Assembly: GCA_963717475.1 (NCBI GenBank)
Contig: OY970337.1
Span: 1,798,001 to 1,862,000 of the forward strand
Source: AC-32 sp963717475
GTDB taxonomy: Bacteria > Actinomycetota > Thermoleophilia > Gaiellales > Gaiellaceae
Length of the DNA: 64,000 nt
Direction of reading: 5' to 3'
Below, in pieces: positions 24,047 to 32,649 of this stretch; the first letter of the stretch is position 1; every line of letters starts with the position of its first letter. A program made the position numbers and the translations under genes. The notes below the pieces were generated by a model. It had not been told where the DNA came from. It made no database searches and was given only the letters and a program-made list of their open reading frames with translations.

Positions 24047-25324
24047 GTGCCTGCGACCGTGATCGTCGGGGCGCAGTGGGGCGACGAGGGGAAGGGCAAG
24101 ATCGTCGACCTGCTCGCGCGTGACTCGGATCTCGTCTGCCGCTACAACGGCGGGCCGAACGCCGGGCACACGATCGTCGTCGACGGCGAGACGTTCAAGC
24201 TCAAGCACATCCCGTCCGGGATCCTGCAGGGCAAGGAGTGCGTGATCGGCGCGGGCTGCGTGGTCGACCCGCAGGTGCTGATCGAGGAGCTCGACGAGCT
24301 CGAGTCGCGCGGGATCTCGACCGAGCTGATCCGGCTCTCCGGGAACGCGCACCTCGTGATGCCGTGGCACCAGGCGATCGACCGCGGCAGCGAGCGGCGG
24401 CTCGGACGCCTGAAGATCGGCACCACGCGGCGCGGGATCGGGCCGACCTACGCCGACAAGGCCTACCGGCTCGGCATCCGCATCCAGGACCTGCTCGACG
24501 AGAAGATCCTGCGCCAGAAGATCGAGGTCGCGCTCGCCGAGAAGAACGTCTGGCTCGAGCGCGTCTACGGGTCGGAGCGGGTCGAGCCGGAGGGCCTGGT
24601 CGAGCGCTACGAGGGCTACGCGGAGCGGCTCCGGCCGATGATCGCGGACACGTCCCTGCTCGTCGACCGCGCGCTCACGGACGGCAAGCGCGTGCTCTTC
24701 GACGGCGCGCACGGGACCCTGCTCGACCTCGACCACGGCACGTACCCGTTCGTCACCTCGTCGCCGACGGTCGCGGGCGGCGCGGCAGTGGGAACCGGCA
24801 TCGGCCCGACGCGGATCGACAGCGTGATCGGCGTGGCGAAGGCGTACGTGACGCGCGTCGGCGAGGGGCCGTTCCCGACCGAGATCCAGGGCCACGACCA
24901 GGAGCGGCTGCGCGAGCTCGGCGGCGAGTTCGGCACCGTCACGGGCCGCGAGCGCCGCTGCGGCTGGCTCGATCTCGTCGCTCTCCGCTACGCGGTGCGC
25001 CTGAACGGGATGACGTCGCTCGCGCTGACCAAGCTCGACGTCCTCTCGGCGTTCGCGGAGCTGCCGGTCTGCACGCACTACCGGCTGCGCGACGGCACGG
25101 AGACCGAGGACTTTCCCGCGCACCAGAGCGACTTCCACCACTGCGAGCCGGTCTACGAGACGCTGCCCGGCTGGCAGGAGCCGCTCGACTCCCTCACGGA
25201 CGTCTCCGAGCTGCCGCCCGCGGCGCGCGCCTACGTCGAGCTGATCGAGAAGCGGCTCGGCGTCCCGGTCTGCCTGATCGGCACCGGCCGCGAGCGCGAG
25301 CGCGTGCTCGAGCGCGTCGCCTAG
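24047..25324 (+). CDS. purA: Adenylosuccinate synthetase
   Basis: This 425-residue enzyme has the N-terminal signature VIVGAQWGDEGKGKIVDLLA, then YNGGPNAGHTIVVDGE, GTTRRGIGPTYADKAYR and a C-terminal TGRERERVL-type tail. It converts IMP, aspartate and GTP to adenylosuccinate, the first committed step to AMP. The start is GTG at 24047. A CACACT hexamer 7 nt upstream is a possible but imperfect leaderless -10 box. It follows dnaB, as in many actinobacteria. Confidence 0.95.
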   Translation: MPATVIVGAQWGDEGKGKIVDLLARDSDLVCRYNGGPNAGHTIVVDGETFKLKHIPSGILQGKECVIGAGCVVDPQVLIEELDELESRGISTELIRLSGNAHLVMPWHQAIDRGSERRLGRLKIGTTRRGIGPTYADKAYRLGIRIQDLLDEKILRQKIEVALAEKNVWLERVYGSERVEPEGLVERYEGYAERLRPMIADTSLLVDRALTDGKRVLFDGAHGTLLDLDHGTYPFVTSSPTVAGGAAVGTGIGPTRIDSVIGVAKAYVTRVGEGPFPTEIQGHDQERLRELGGEFGTVTGRERRCGWLDLVALRYAVRLNGMTSLALTKLDVLSAFAELPVCTHYRLRDGTETEDFPAHQSDFHHCEPVYETLPGWQEPLDSLTDVSELPPAARAYVELIEKRLGVPVCLIGTGRERERVLERVA

Positions 25325-25336
25325 GCGCGGCCGTAC

Positions 25337-26017
25337 GTGACCGCGCCCGAGCGCTGGCTCACTGCGATGTGGCCGGTCGTGCGGGGCAGCCTGCCCGACC
25401 CGCCGGCGGCCGTGGTCGACCTCGGCTGCGGGTCGCTCGGCGGCTTCGTGCCGATGCTGCTGGCCGACGGGTACGACGCGATCGGGGTCGATCCGAACGC
25501 GCCGGAGGAGCCGCCGTACCGACAGGCCGAGTTCGAGCACGCCGAGCTGCCCGAAACCGTCGACGCGGTCGTGGCTTCGACCTCGCTCCATCACGTCGCC
25601 GATCCCGCCGAGGTGCTCGACCGGATCGCGCAGGTCGTCCGGCCGGACGGCACCGTGGTCGTACTGGAATGGGCCTCGGAGCGCTTCGACGAGCAGACGG
25701 CGCGCTGGTGCTTCGAGCGTCTCGACTCGGAGGAGAGCTGGCTCCAGAGGCTCAGAGACGAGTGGCGCGAGTCGAGCCTCGGCTGGGAGGACTACTTTCG
25801 CGGCTGGCTCGAGCAGGAGCATCTGCACTCGGGCGAGACGCTGGTCCGCCTCCTGGACGAGCGGCTCGAGCGACACCGGCTCGTGTACGGGCCGTACTTC
25901 TTCGCGGGCCTCGGCGCCGCGACCGAGGAGGACGAGCGGGCGGCGATCGCGGACGGAGAGATCCAGGCGGGCCGGATCGACTACGTGGGGACCCGGCCGC
26001 GCACCGCCCAGGCCTGA
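25337..26017 (+). CDS. Class I SAM-dependent methyltransferase
   Basis: This 226-residue protein has motif I VVDLGCGSLGGFVPML, an acidic motif II end IGVDPN, a Methyltransf_11-type middle VDAVVASTSLHHVADPAEVL and VRPDGTVVVLEW. The substrate is unknown. It starts with GTG 12 nt after purA, so it may be read from the purA promoter. Its 3' end overlaps the convergent methyltransferase by 37 bp. Confidence 0.8.
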   Translation: MTAPERWLTAMWPVVRGSLPDPPAAVVDLGCGSLGGFVPMLLADGYDAIGVDPNAPEEPPYRQAEFEHAELPETVDAVVASTSLHHVADPAEVLDRIAQVVRPDGTVVVLEWASERFDEQTARWCFERLDSEESWLQRLRDEWRESSLGWEDYFRGWLEQEHLHSGETLVRLLDERLERHRLVYGPYFFAGLGAATEEDERAAIADGEIQAGRIDYVGTRPRTAQA

Positions 26018-26739
26018 GCCGGGAGGTCGAACGCGCCCTCGGGCTCGCCGAGGCGCCGGTAGTACTCGTCCCTGAACGCGTCACGCGTCTCGGCGGGGAG
26101 TGAGCCGTAGTACTGGCCCGCCGGACCGACGCCGAGCTCGAACGAGCCCCAGAGCTCGGCGAAGCTCTCGTAGTGCGTCGAGACGTCGATCGGCACCGCC
26201 TCGACCTCCTCGAGCCCCGCGTCGCGGCCGAGCGCTTCGAACTCTTCGAGCGTCTCGAACAGCTGCCTCTCGCCCGGCGGCGAGGGGGTGAGCTCGCGCG
26301 CGACCTGCCAGAAGTTGCGAAGGAGCGGCATCTGCGGGAAGTTCCACGAGCTGGCCGCGACGACGCCGCCGGGCCGCACGACCCGCCCCATCTCGACGAG
26401 GCCGGCCCGCGGGTCGTCGAGGAAGTGCAGGACGAGCTGCGCGAACGCCGCGTCGAAGGTTCCGTCCGGCCACGGCAGCGCCTCGGCTGCGCCCGTCCGC
26501 ACGTCGGCACCCGGAACACGCGCGCGGCAGGCATCGACCATCGGGGACGGGTCTACCGCGGCGACGTTCTGCTCCCCCACTCGGCGCGCGAGCTCCTCGG
26601 TCAGGACTCCCGTGCCGCAGCCGACGTCGAGCACGTGCCCTTCGCGCACGCCCGCGAAATCGGCGAACGGCGGCGCGAGCTCCTGGGCGTACCGGCCCAT
26701 GAAGCGGTCGTAGGCGCTACCGGAGACGTCGAAGCTCAT
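25981..26739 (-). CDS. Class I SAM-dependent methyltransferase (Methyltransf_11)
   Basis: This 252-residue protein has the UbiE/COQ5-like layout: YDRFMGRYAQELAPPFADFA, motif I HVLDVGCGTGVLTEELA, AAVDPSPMVDACR, FDAAFAQLVLHFLDDP and GRVVRPGGVVAASSW. The start overlaps the end of mobA by 23 bp, so it is the last gene of a fdhD-mobA-methyltransferase operon. The substrate is unknown. Confidence 0.85.
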   Translation of the reverse strand: MSFDVSGSAYDRFMGRYAQELAPPFADFAGVREGHVLDVGCGTGVLTEELARRVGEQNVAAVDPSPMVDACRARVPGADVRTGAAEALPWPDGTFDAAFAQLVLHFLDDPRAGLVEMGRVVRPGGVVAASSWNFPQMPLLRNFWQVARELTPSPPGERQLFETLEEFEALGRDAGLEEVEAVPIDVSTHYESFAELWGSFELGVGPAGQYYGSLPAETRDAFRDEYYRRLGEPEGAFDLPAQAWAVRGRVPT

Positions 26740-27253
26740 CGCGGGTGTTCACGTTAACGAGTAGCGACTCGTCGATCTGGACGGTGCGCACATCGAGCTC
26801 GGCGAGAGCGTCGCGGAGCGCGAGGCGGCCGTCGAGCAGACGCCGCTGGAGGACGGGCAGCGCGCTCTTGCGGTACGCGCCCGGCAGAGGCCCGGTCTGG
26901 GGGACGGCGGCGTCGGCGCACGCATCGGCGAGCTCGAGCAGAACCTCGGCGGTGACGAGAGGCGTGTCGACCGGGACGACGACGGAGACGTCGGTGGGCG
27001 CAGCGCGGACGCCGGCCACGACACCCGCCATCGCGGCGCGCACCTCGCTCCCGTCGTCGAGCACGGGCAGGTCGAGCTCGACGAGCTCCTCCGCCTTGCC
27101 GACCGCGAGCCGGTGCGCGCAGGCCTCGCCGAGCGTGCGCCAGGCGCGCTCGGCGAGCGTCTCGCCGTTCAGCCGCGCGAGCGCCTTCGGCGAGCCGAAG
27201 CGGGTGCTCGCCCCGCCGACCAGCAGGACGCCGGTCAGCTCAGGACGCGCCAC
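26717..27253 (-). CDS. mobA: Molybdenum cofactor guanylyltransferase MobA-like
   Basis: This 178-residue nucleotidyltransferase has the signature LLVGGASTRFGSPKALARLN (consensus LAGGxSxRMGxxK), the metal-binding VVVPVDTPLV and GAYRKSALP. MobA adds GMP to molybdopterin to make bis-MGD for formate dehydrogenase-type enzymes. Overlap with fdhD upstream (19 bp) supports this assignment over the related CTP- or CoA-linked NTP transferases. Confidence 0.8.
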   Translation of the reverse strand: MARPELTGVLLVGGASTRFGSPKALARLNGETLAERAWRTLGEACAHRLAVGKAEELVELDLPVLDDGSEVRAAMAGVVAGVRAAPTDVSVVVPVDTPLVTAEVLLELADACADAAVPQTGPLPGAYRKSALPVLQRRLLDGRLALRDALAELDVRTVQIDESLLVNVNTRDELRRLR

Positions 27254-28032
27254 GGCTCGCTGTAGACGTTCAGGCGCCCTGCGCGCGCGAAGCCGCAGAG
27301 CGTGATCCCGCGGTCACGCGCCAGATCGACGGCCAGGCTCGACGGCGCGCCGACCGCCACGAGGAGTGGACAACCCGCAACCGCGGCCTTCTGGACGAGC
27401 TCGAACGAGAGGCGCCCGCTGACGCAGAGGATCGCGTCGGAGAGCGGCAGCCGCCCGGCCAGGAACGCCCAGCCGATGACCTTGTCCATCGCGTTGTGGC
27501 GGCCCACGTCCTCGCGCAGGCAGAGCAGCTCGCCGGCCGCGTCGAAGAGGCCGGTCGCGTGCAGGCCGCCGGTCGCGTCGAAGGCCGGCTGCGCCTCGCG
27601 GAGACGGTCCGGGAGCGCCGCGAGCAGGTCTGACGCGACCCGCGCATCGCTCTCGACCTTCGGCGCCTCGACCGAGACAGCCTCCAGCGCGCCCTTGCCG
27701 CAGACGCCGCAGGACGAGCTCGTGTAGAAGCTCCGCCTCACGTCCGTCAGGTCGAGCGCGGGCGCCTCGACGTCGATCGTGTTCGCGGCGAGGTCGGCCG
27801 GCGGGGCCGCGGCGGTGGGCGTCAGGCCCTCGGTCAGGCAGAACCCGAGCGCGAGCTCCTCGTCGTGGCCCGGCGTCCGCATCGTGACCGCGACCGGGTC
27901 GCCACCGATCCGGATCTCGAGCGGCTCCTCGACCGCGACCTGGTCGGGCTCCTCACGCCCGCCCGGCATGCGCACGACGTCGACGCGCGAGGCGGCGTAC
28001 GGCGGCGCCTCGACGGCTTCGTGCTCGCCCAT
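27235..28032 (-). CDS. fdhD: Formate dehydrogenase accessory sulfurtransferase FdhD
   Basis: This 265-residue protein has the family motifs EEPLEIRIGGDPVAVTMRTP, EELALGFCLTEGL, the catalytic CxxC in SSSCGVCGKGALEA, REDVGRHNAMDKVIG and SGRLSFELVQKAA. FdhD passes sulfur from IscS to the Mo/W cofactor of formate dehydrogenase. ATG 28032 is set by TACGCT 8 nt upstream. No formate dehydrogenase is encoded in the window. Confidence 0.92.
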   Translation of the reverse strand: MGEHEAVEAPPYAASRVDVVRMPGGREEPDQVAVEEPLEIRIGGDPVAVTMRTPGHDEELALGFCLTEGLTPTAAAPPADLAANTIDVEAPALDLTDVRRSFYTSSSCGVCGKGALEAVSVEAPKVESDARVASDLLAALPDRLREAQPAFDATGGLHATGLFDAAGELLCLREDVGRHNAMDKVIGWAFLAGRLPLSDAILCVSGRLSFELVQKAAVAGCPLLVAVGAPSSLAVDLARDRGITLCGFARAGRLNVYSEPWRVLS

Positions 28033-28040
28033 CGCGCCGA

Positions 28041-28046
28041 AGCGTA
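28041..28046 (-). promoter_or_regulatory. -10 box TACGCT for fdhD (leaderless type)
   Basis: Read on the minus strand, eight nt separate the box from the ATG. It is divergent from the purD promoter, with 32 nt between the two -10 boxes. Confidence 0.5.
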
Positions 28047-28078
28047 CCCGCGCGCCTCGGGCCAACCGCCGCCCCCAG

Positions 28079-28084
28079 TAGACT
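28079..28084 (+). promoter_or_regulatory. -10 box TAGACT for purD (leaderless type)
   Basis: Six nt separate the box from GTG. The same hexamer precedes purL and purM. Confidence 0.6.
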
Positions 28085-28090
28085 CGCCGC

Positions 28091-29320
28091 GTGAGGGTCC
28101 TCGTCGTCGGGTCCGGCGGTCGCGAGCACGCACTCGCGTGGAAGCTCAAGCAGAGCCGACGGCTCGAAGCCTTGCACGCGGCGCCCGGAAACCCAGGGAT
28201 CGCGCGCCTCGGCGAGTGCCACCCCGTGCATCCGCAGGACGGTGAGAGCCTGCTCGCTCTCTGCCGCGAGCTCGAGATCGACCTCGCCGTGATCGGGCCG
28301 GAGGCGCCGCTCGTGGCCGGGGTCGCCGACACCCTGCGGCACGCGGGCGTCTCGGTCTTCGGGCCGAGCGCGGCCGCCGCGCGGATCGAGGGCTCGAAGA
28401 GCTTCGCCAAGGACGTGCTCGAGGCGGCCGGCGCTCCGACGGCCGCCACGCTGCCGGTGGCGCGGCCGCCGTGCGTCGTCAAGGCCGACGGGCTCGCTGC
28501 AGGCAAGGGCGTCTTCGTCTGCCGGACGCAGGACGAGCTCGACGCCGGCCTGCGCGGCGCGGCGGCGCTCGGCGAGGAGGTCGTGATCGAGGAGCTGCTC
28601 GAAGGCGAGGAGGTCTCGCTCCTCGTCCTGACCGACGGCCGCGAGACGCTGCCGCTCGCGCCGGCCCAGGACTTCAAGCGCATCGGCGACGGCGACAGCG
28701 GCCCGAACACCGGCGGGATGGGCTCGTACTCCCCGGTCGCGGGCCTCGGGGAGGCCGAGGTGGACGAGCTCGTCGAGACGGTTCACCGCCCCGTGCTGGA
28801 GGAGCTCGCGCGGCGCGGCGCGCCGTTCTCGGGCGTGCTCTACGCCGGGCTGATGCTCACCGACGACGGCCCACGGGTGCTGGAGTTCAACTGCCGCTTC
28901 GGCGACCCGGAGACGCAGTCGATCCTGCCGCGGCTCGACGGCGACCTGCTCGAGGCGCTCGCCAGCGTCGCCGAGTGGCGCCTGGACGGCGGGTCGCTCG
29001 AGGTCGGCGAGCGCGCCGCCGTCACGGTCGCGCTGGCCTCGGCCGGCTACCCGGAGGTGAGTGACGACCGGGGGACGCCGATCGAGGGCGTCGACGACGC
29101 GGAGGCGGCGGGCGCGCTCGTCTTCCACGCGGGAACCGCTCGGCACGGGGAACAGCTCGTCACGAACGGCGGGCGGGTGCTGAACGTGACCGCGCTCGGC
29201 GACGACCTGCCGGCCGCGCGTGCGGCTGCATACGAGGCCGTCGACCGGATTTCATTCGCCGGCATGCAGTACCGGAGCGACATCGCGCTCGCCGCCGCGG
29301 AGGGACATGTCCGCAGCTGA
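28091..29320 (+). CDS. purD: Phosphoribosylamine-glycine ligase
   Basis: This 409-residue ATP-grasp enzyme opens VLVVGSGGREHALAWKLKQS, with NPGIARLGEC, FGPSAAAARIEGSKSFAKD, VVKADGLAAGKGVFVC and GLMLTDDGPRVLEFNCRFGD. It makes GAR from phosphoribosylamine, glycine and ATP. The start is GTG, with a TAGACT box 6 nt before it. It overlaps purE by 14 bp, the first coupling in the purD-E-GNAT-B-C-S-Q run. Confidence 0.95.
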   Translation: MRVLVVGSGGREHALAWKLKQSRRLEALHAAPGNPGIARLGECHPVHPQDGESLLALCRELEIDLAVIGPEAPLVAGVADTLRHAGVSVFGPSAAAARIEGSKSFAKDVLEAAGAPTAATLPVARPPCVVKADGLAAGKGVFVCRTQDELDAGLRGAAALGEEVVIEELLEGEEVSLLVLTDGRETLPLAPAQDFKRIGDGDSGPNTGGMGSYSPVAGLGEAEVDELVETVHRPVLEELARRGAPFSGVLYAGLMLTDDGPRVLEFNCRFGDPETQSILPRLDGDLLEALASVAEWRLDGGSLEVGERAAVTVALASAGYPEVSDDRGTPIEGVDDAEAAGALVFHAGTARHGEQLVTNGGRVLNVTALGDDLPAARAAAYEAVDRISFAGMQYRSDIALAAAEGHVRS

Positions 29321-29723
29321 CGGCCCCCTCGTCGGGATCCTCGTCGGGTCCGACTCCGACCGCGAGCGCATGCAGCCGGCGCTGGACGAGCTCGCCTCGC
29401 ACGGCATCCCGCACGAGTTCGAGGTCCGCTCGGCGCACCGCAATCCCGACGCTGTCGCCGAGTATGCGCGCACTGCGCGGGAGCGCGGGATCAAGGTGCT
29501 GATCGCCGGCGCGGGCCTGGCCGCAGCGCTCCCCGGGGCGGTGGCGGCGCACACGGACCTGCCCGTGATCGGCGTCCCGCTGCGCTCGGACAAGAGCGTG
29601 CTGGACGGGCTCGACGCGCTGCTTTCGATCACGCAGATGCCGCCGGGCGTCCCGGTCGCGGCGGTAGGCGTGGACAGCGCCCGCAACGCGGCTGTCCTGG
29701 CACAGCGCATCCTCAATCTGTGA
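29307..29723 (+). CDS. purE: N5-carboxyaminoimidazole ribonucleotide mutase
   Basis: This 138-residue class I PurE has the motifs VGILVGSDSDRERMQPALDE, FEVRSAHRNPDAV, AGAGLAAALPGAVAAHT and GVPLRS. It converts N5-CAIR to CAIR. The partner N5-CAIR synthetase gene purK is not in this window. The start is inside the purD 3' end, and the stop overlaps the next GTG. Confidence 0.95.
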   Translation: MSAADGPLVGILVGSDSDRERMQPALDELASHGIPHEFEVRSAHRNPDAVAEYARTARERGIKVLIAGAGLAAALPGAVAAHTDLPVIGVPLRSDKSVLDGLDALLSITQMPPGVPVAAVGVDSARNAAVLAQRILNL

Positions 29724-30217
29724 CGGTGCGGCGGGCCAAGCCCGCTGACGCGCGCGGGATCGCCGAGGTGCACACGCGCACCTGGCAGACGGCGTACCGG
29801 CACGTGTTTCCCGCCGAAGTGCTGGACACCCTCGACGTCGAGGAGCGCGTGCGCGGATGGCTCGAGCGAATCGAGGCGGACATGGCCCTCTGGGTGGCCG
29901 AGACGGAGGACGGCATCGTCGGGTTCGTCGCGGCAGGGCCGTCGCGGACGGAGGAGGGTCCCGGGGAGCTGTATGCGATCTACGTCTTGCCGGAGGCGTG
30001 GGGCAGCGGAGCCGCTGCGGCGCTGATGGCCGCGTTCAAGGACTGGCTCGCCGACGAGGGCTACACCACCGCGATGCTCTGGGTGCTCGCGGACAACCCG
30101 CGCGCGCGCCGTTTCTACGAACGCGAGGGCTGGCGGGCGGACGGCGAGCGGGTCGACACGATCCGCGGCGTCGAGGTCGAGGAGGCGCTCTACCGCCTCT
30201 CTCTGGTCGGCGGGTAG
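29720..30217 (+). CDS. GNAT-family N-acetyltransferase inserted in the pur run
   Basis: This 165-residue GNAT protein has the acetyl-CoA loop in ELYAIYVLPEAWGSGAAAAL and the end motif NPRARRFYEREGWRADGE. GTG overlaps the purE stop (GTGA), so it is co-translated with purine genes. Its substrate is unknown. No known purine step needs an acetyltransferase. Confidence 0.8.
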   Translation: MTVRRAKPADARGIAEVHTRTWQTAYRHVFPAEVLDTLDVEERVRGWLERIEADMALWVAETEDGIVGFVAAGPSRTEEGPGELYAIYVLPEAWGSGAAAALMAAFKDWLADEGYTTAMLWVLADNPRARRFYEREGWRADGERVDTIRGVEVEEALYRLSLVGG

Positions 30218-30223
30218 GCGCTC

Positions 30224-30229
30224 TACACT
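30224..30229 (+). promoter_or_regulatory. -10 box TACACT for purB (leaderless type)
   Basis: Eight nt separate the box from GTG at 30238. It may give purB-C-S-Q a second promoter inside the cluster. Confidence 0.55.
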
Positions 30230-30237
30230 GGCTGACA

Positions 30238-31554
30238 GTGATCGCTCGGTACTCGCGGCCGGAGATGGCCAGGATCTGGTCGGACGAAGCGAAGCTCGCG
30301 CGCTGGCTCGAAGTCGAGCTCGCGGCGCTCGACGCCGGCGCCGAGCTCGGGCTGGTCCCGGCGGATGCGGCGCGGACGATTCGCGAGCGCGCGCAGCCGC
30401 CGAGCCCCGAGCGCGTGGCCGAGCTCGAGGCGACCCTGCACCACGACACCGCCGCGTTCGTCGACGCCGTCGCGGAGACGCTCGGCCCCGACGGGCGCTG
30501 GTTCCACCACGGCCTGACCTCCTCCGACGTCGTCGACACCGGCCTCGCGCTTCAGGTGCGAGCCGCCGGCGAGCTGCTGCTCGAGGGGGTCGCTCGAGCG
30601 CAGCGGGCGGTCGTCGCACGGGCCGAGGAGCACCGGCAGACGGTCTGCATCGGCCGCACCCACGGGATCCACGCGGAGCCGACGACGTTCGGGCTCAAGC
30701 TCGCCGGCTGGGCGTTCGAGCTCGAGCGGGGACGCGAGCGGCTGCGGAGCGCGCTCGAGCGGATGCGCGTCGGCAAGCTCTCGGGCGCCGTGGGCACCTA
30801 CGCGGCGACCGATCCGGAGCTCGAGCGACTCGCGTGCGAGCGCCTCGGCCTGGAGCCGGAGCCCGTCTCGACGCAGATCCTGCAGCGCGACCGACACGCG
30901 GAGCTGCTGAGCGCGCTTGCGCTAGTCGCGGCGTCGATCGAGCGGTTCGCGCTCGAGCTGCGGCACCTCTCGCGGACCGAGGTCGCCGAGGTCGCCGAGC
31001 CGTTCGGCCGCGGCCAGAAGGGCTCGTCGGCGATGCCGCACAAGCGCAACCCCGTCGTCGCCGAGCGGCTCTGCGGGCTCGCGCGCGTCTTGCGCGCGAA
31101 CGCGCTCGTCGGGCTCGAGAACGTCGCGCTCTGGCACGAGCGCGACATCTCGCACTCGTCCGCCGAGCGCGTCGTGATCCCGGACTCGTTCCTCGCGCTC
31201 GACTACATGCTCGAGCGCCTCGCCTGGCTCGTCGAGGGGCTCGAGGTCCGTCCCGAGCGGATGCTGCGCAACCTCGAGGCGGGTCATGGCCTCTTTTTCA
31301 GCCAGCGGCTGCTGCTCGCGCTCGTCGAGTCAGGCCTCGAGCGCGACACGGCCTACCGGCTGGTCCAGCGCAACGCGCTGCGCGCCCAGGAAGAGGAACA
31401 GGATTTCCGCGAGCTCGTGCGCGCGGACAAGGAGATCGCCGAGCGCGTCGACCTCGAAGCGGTGTTCGACCTCGGCTGGTACACACGTCACGTCGACACG
31501 GTCTACGAGCGGCTCGCCGCTCTCGCCGGGAAGGAGGAGCCCGTTCATGTCTGA
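30238..31554 (+). CDS. purB: Adenylosuccinate lyase
   Basis: This 438-residue fumarase-superfamily enzyme has RYSRPEMARIWSDEAKLARW at the start, HHGLTSSDVVDTGLALQ, GRTHGIHAEPTTFGLKLAGW and the signature GSSAMPHKRNPVVAERLCGL. It acts twice, on SAICAR and on adenylosuccinate. GTG is placed by the promoter box. It overlaps purC by 8 bp. Confidence 0.95.
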   Translation: MIARYSRPEMARIWSDEAKLARWLEVELAALDAGAELGLVPADAARTIRERAQPPSPERVAELEATLHHDTAAFVDAVAETLGPDGRWFHHGLTSSDVVDTGLALQVRAAGELLLEGVARAQRAVVARAEEHRQTVCIGRTHGIHAEPTTFGLKLAGWAFELERGRERLRSALERMRVGKLSGAVGTYAATDPELERLACERLGLEPEPVSTQILQRDRHAELLSALALVAASIERFALELRHLSRTEVAEVAEPFGRGQKGSSAMPHKRNPVVAERLCGLARVLRANALVGLENVALWHERDISHSSAERVVIPDSFLALDYMLERLAWLVEGLEVRPERMLRNLEAGHGLFFSQRLLLALVESGLERDTAYRLVQRNALRAQEEEQDFRELVRADKEIAERVDLEAVFDLGWYTRHVDTVYERLAALAGKEEPVHV

Positions 31555-32410
31555 AGCCGCGGTTCACGTCGGAAGCGGGAAGGTGCGCGAGCTGTTCGAG
31601 CTCGACGCGGAGAGGCTGCTGCTCGTCGCGAGCGACCGCATCTCGACCTTCGACGTCGTCCTGCCGACCGAGATCCCCGACAAGGGCCGCGTGCTCACCG
31701 GCCTCTCGGGATTCTGGTTCGCGCGGACGCGCGAGATCGTCCCGAACCACCTGCTCGCGCTGCGCTCCGACGGGCGCTCGACGGAATGCCAGCGGCTGGA
31801 GATGCTGCCGCTCGAGTGCGTCGTCCGCGGCTACATCACCGGCTCGGGCTGGAAGGACTACCAGGCGACCGGCGTCGTCTGCGGGCACGAGCTCCCGGAG
31901 GGGCTGACCGAGTCGCAGAAGCTGCCTGAGCCGATCTTCACGCCCTCGACGAAGGCGCTCGAGGGACACGACCAGAACATCGATCGCGAGCAGGCCGTCG
32001 AGCTGGTCGGCGCCGAGCGCTACGACCAGGTCGAGCGCGCGTCGCTCGAGCTCTACCGCTTCGCGTCGGAGCACGCGGCGGCGCGCGGGATCCTGATCGC
32101 CGACACGAAGTACGAGTTCGGGATCGACCCCGAAGGACGGCTCGTCCTCGGTGACGAGCTCTTCACGCCGGACTCCTCCCGCTTTTGGCCCGCCGACGAG
32201 TACGAGGCCGGGAAGCCCCAGCCGTCGTTCGACAAGCAGTTCGCGCGCGACTACTGCGAATCGCTCGGCTGGGACAAGAGCTACCCCGGCCCCGAGCTCC
32301 CGGAGGACATCGTCGCCGGCACGAGGGCGCGCTACGTCGAGGCGTTCGAGCGGCTGACCGAGATCTCCTTCGACGACTACCTCGCCGATCCCGAGGTCGT
32401 GCTCTCGTGA
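31547..32410 (+). CDS. purC: SAICAR synthase
   Basis: This 287-residue enzyme has GSGKVRELFELDAERLLLVA, SDRISTFDVVLPTEIPDKG, ECVVRGYITGSGWKDY, LIADTKYEFGIDPEG and DELFTPDSSRFWPADEYE. It joins CAIR and aspartate with ATP to make SAICAR. ATG lies inside the purB end. The stop overlaps purS (GTGA). Confidence 0.95.
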   Translation: MSEAAVHVGSGKVRELFELDAERLLLVASDRISTFDVVLPTEIPDKGRVLTGLSGFWFARTREIVPNHLLALRSDGRSTECQRLEMLPLECVVRGYITGSGWKDYQATGVVCGHELPEGLTESQKLPEPIFTPSTKALEGHDQNIDREQAVELVGAERYDQVERASLELYRFASEHAAARGILIADTKYEFGIDPEGRLVLGDELFTPDSSRFWPADEYEAGKPQPSFDKQFARDYCESLGWDKSYPGPELPEDIVAGTRARYVEAFERLTEISFDDYLADPEVVLS

Positions 32411-32649
32411 AGGCAACCGTGCTCGTCCGCCCGAAGCCCGGGATCCTCGACCCCCAGGGCGAGGCCGTCCAGAGCTCGCTGCGGCACCTTGGCTTCGCGG
32501 TCGAGGAGGCGCGGGTCGGGCGCGTCGTCGACCTCGAGCTCGAGGGCCGCAACCCGGACGAGGCCCGCGCCGAGCTCGAGCGGATGTGCGAGCAGCTGCT
32601 GGCGAACCCGCTGATCGAGTCGTACGAGATCTCGGTGACGGACGCGTGA
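32407..32649 (+). CDS. purS: FGAM synthase subunit PurS
   Basis: This 80-residue protein opens KATVLVRPKPGILDPQGEAV, with VGRVVDLELEG and LANPLIESYEI, typical of PurS. PurS bridges PurQ and PurL in the three-part FGAM synthase. GTG overlaps the purC stop, and its own stop overlaps purQ (GTGA). Confidence 0.93.
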   Translation: MKATVLVRPKPGILDPQGEAVQSSLRHLGFAVEEARVGRVVDLELEGRNPDEARAELERMCEQLLANPLIESYEISVTDA

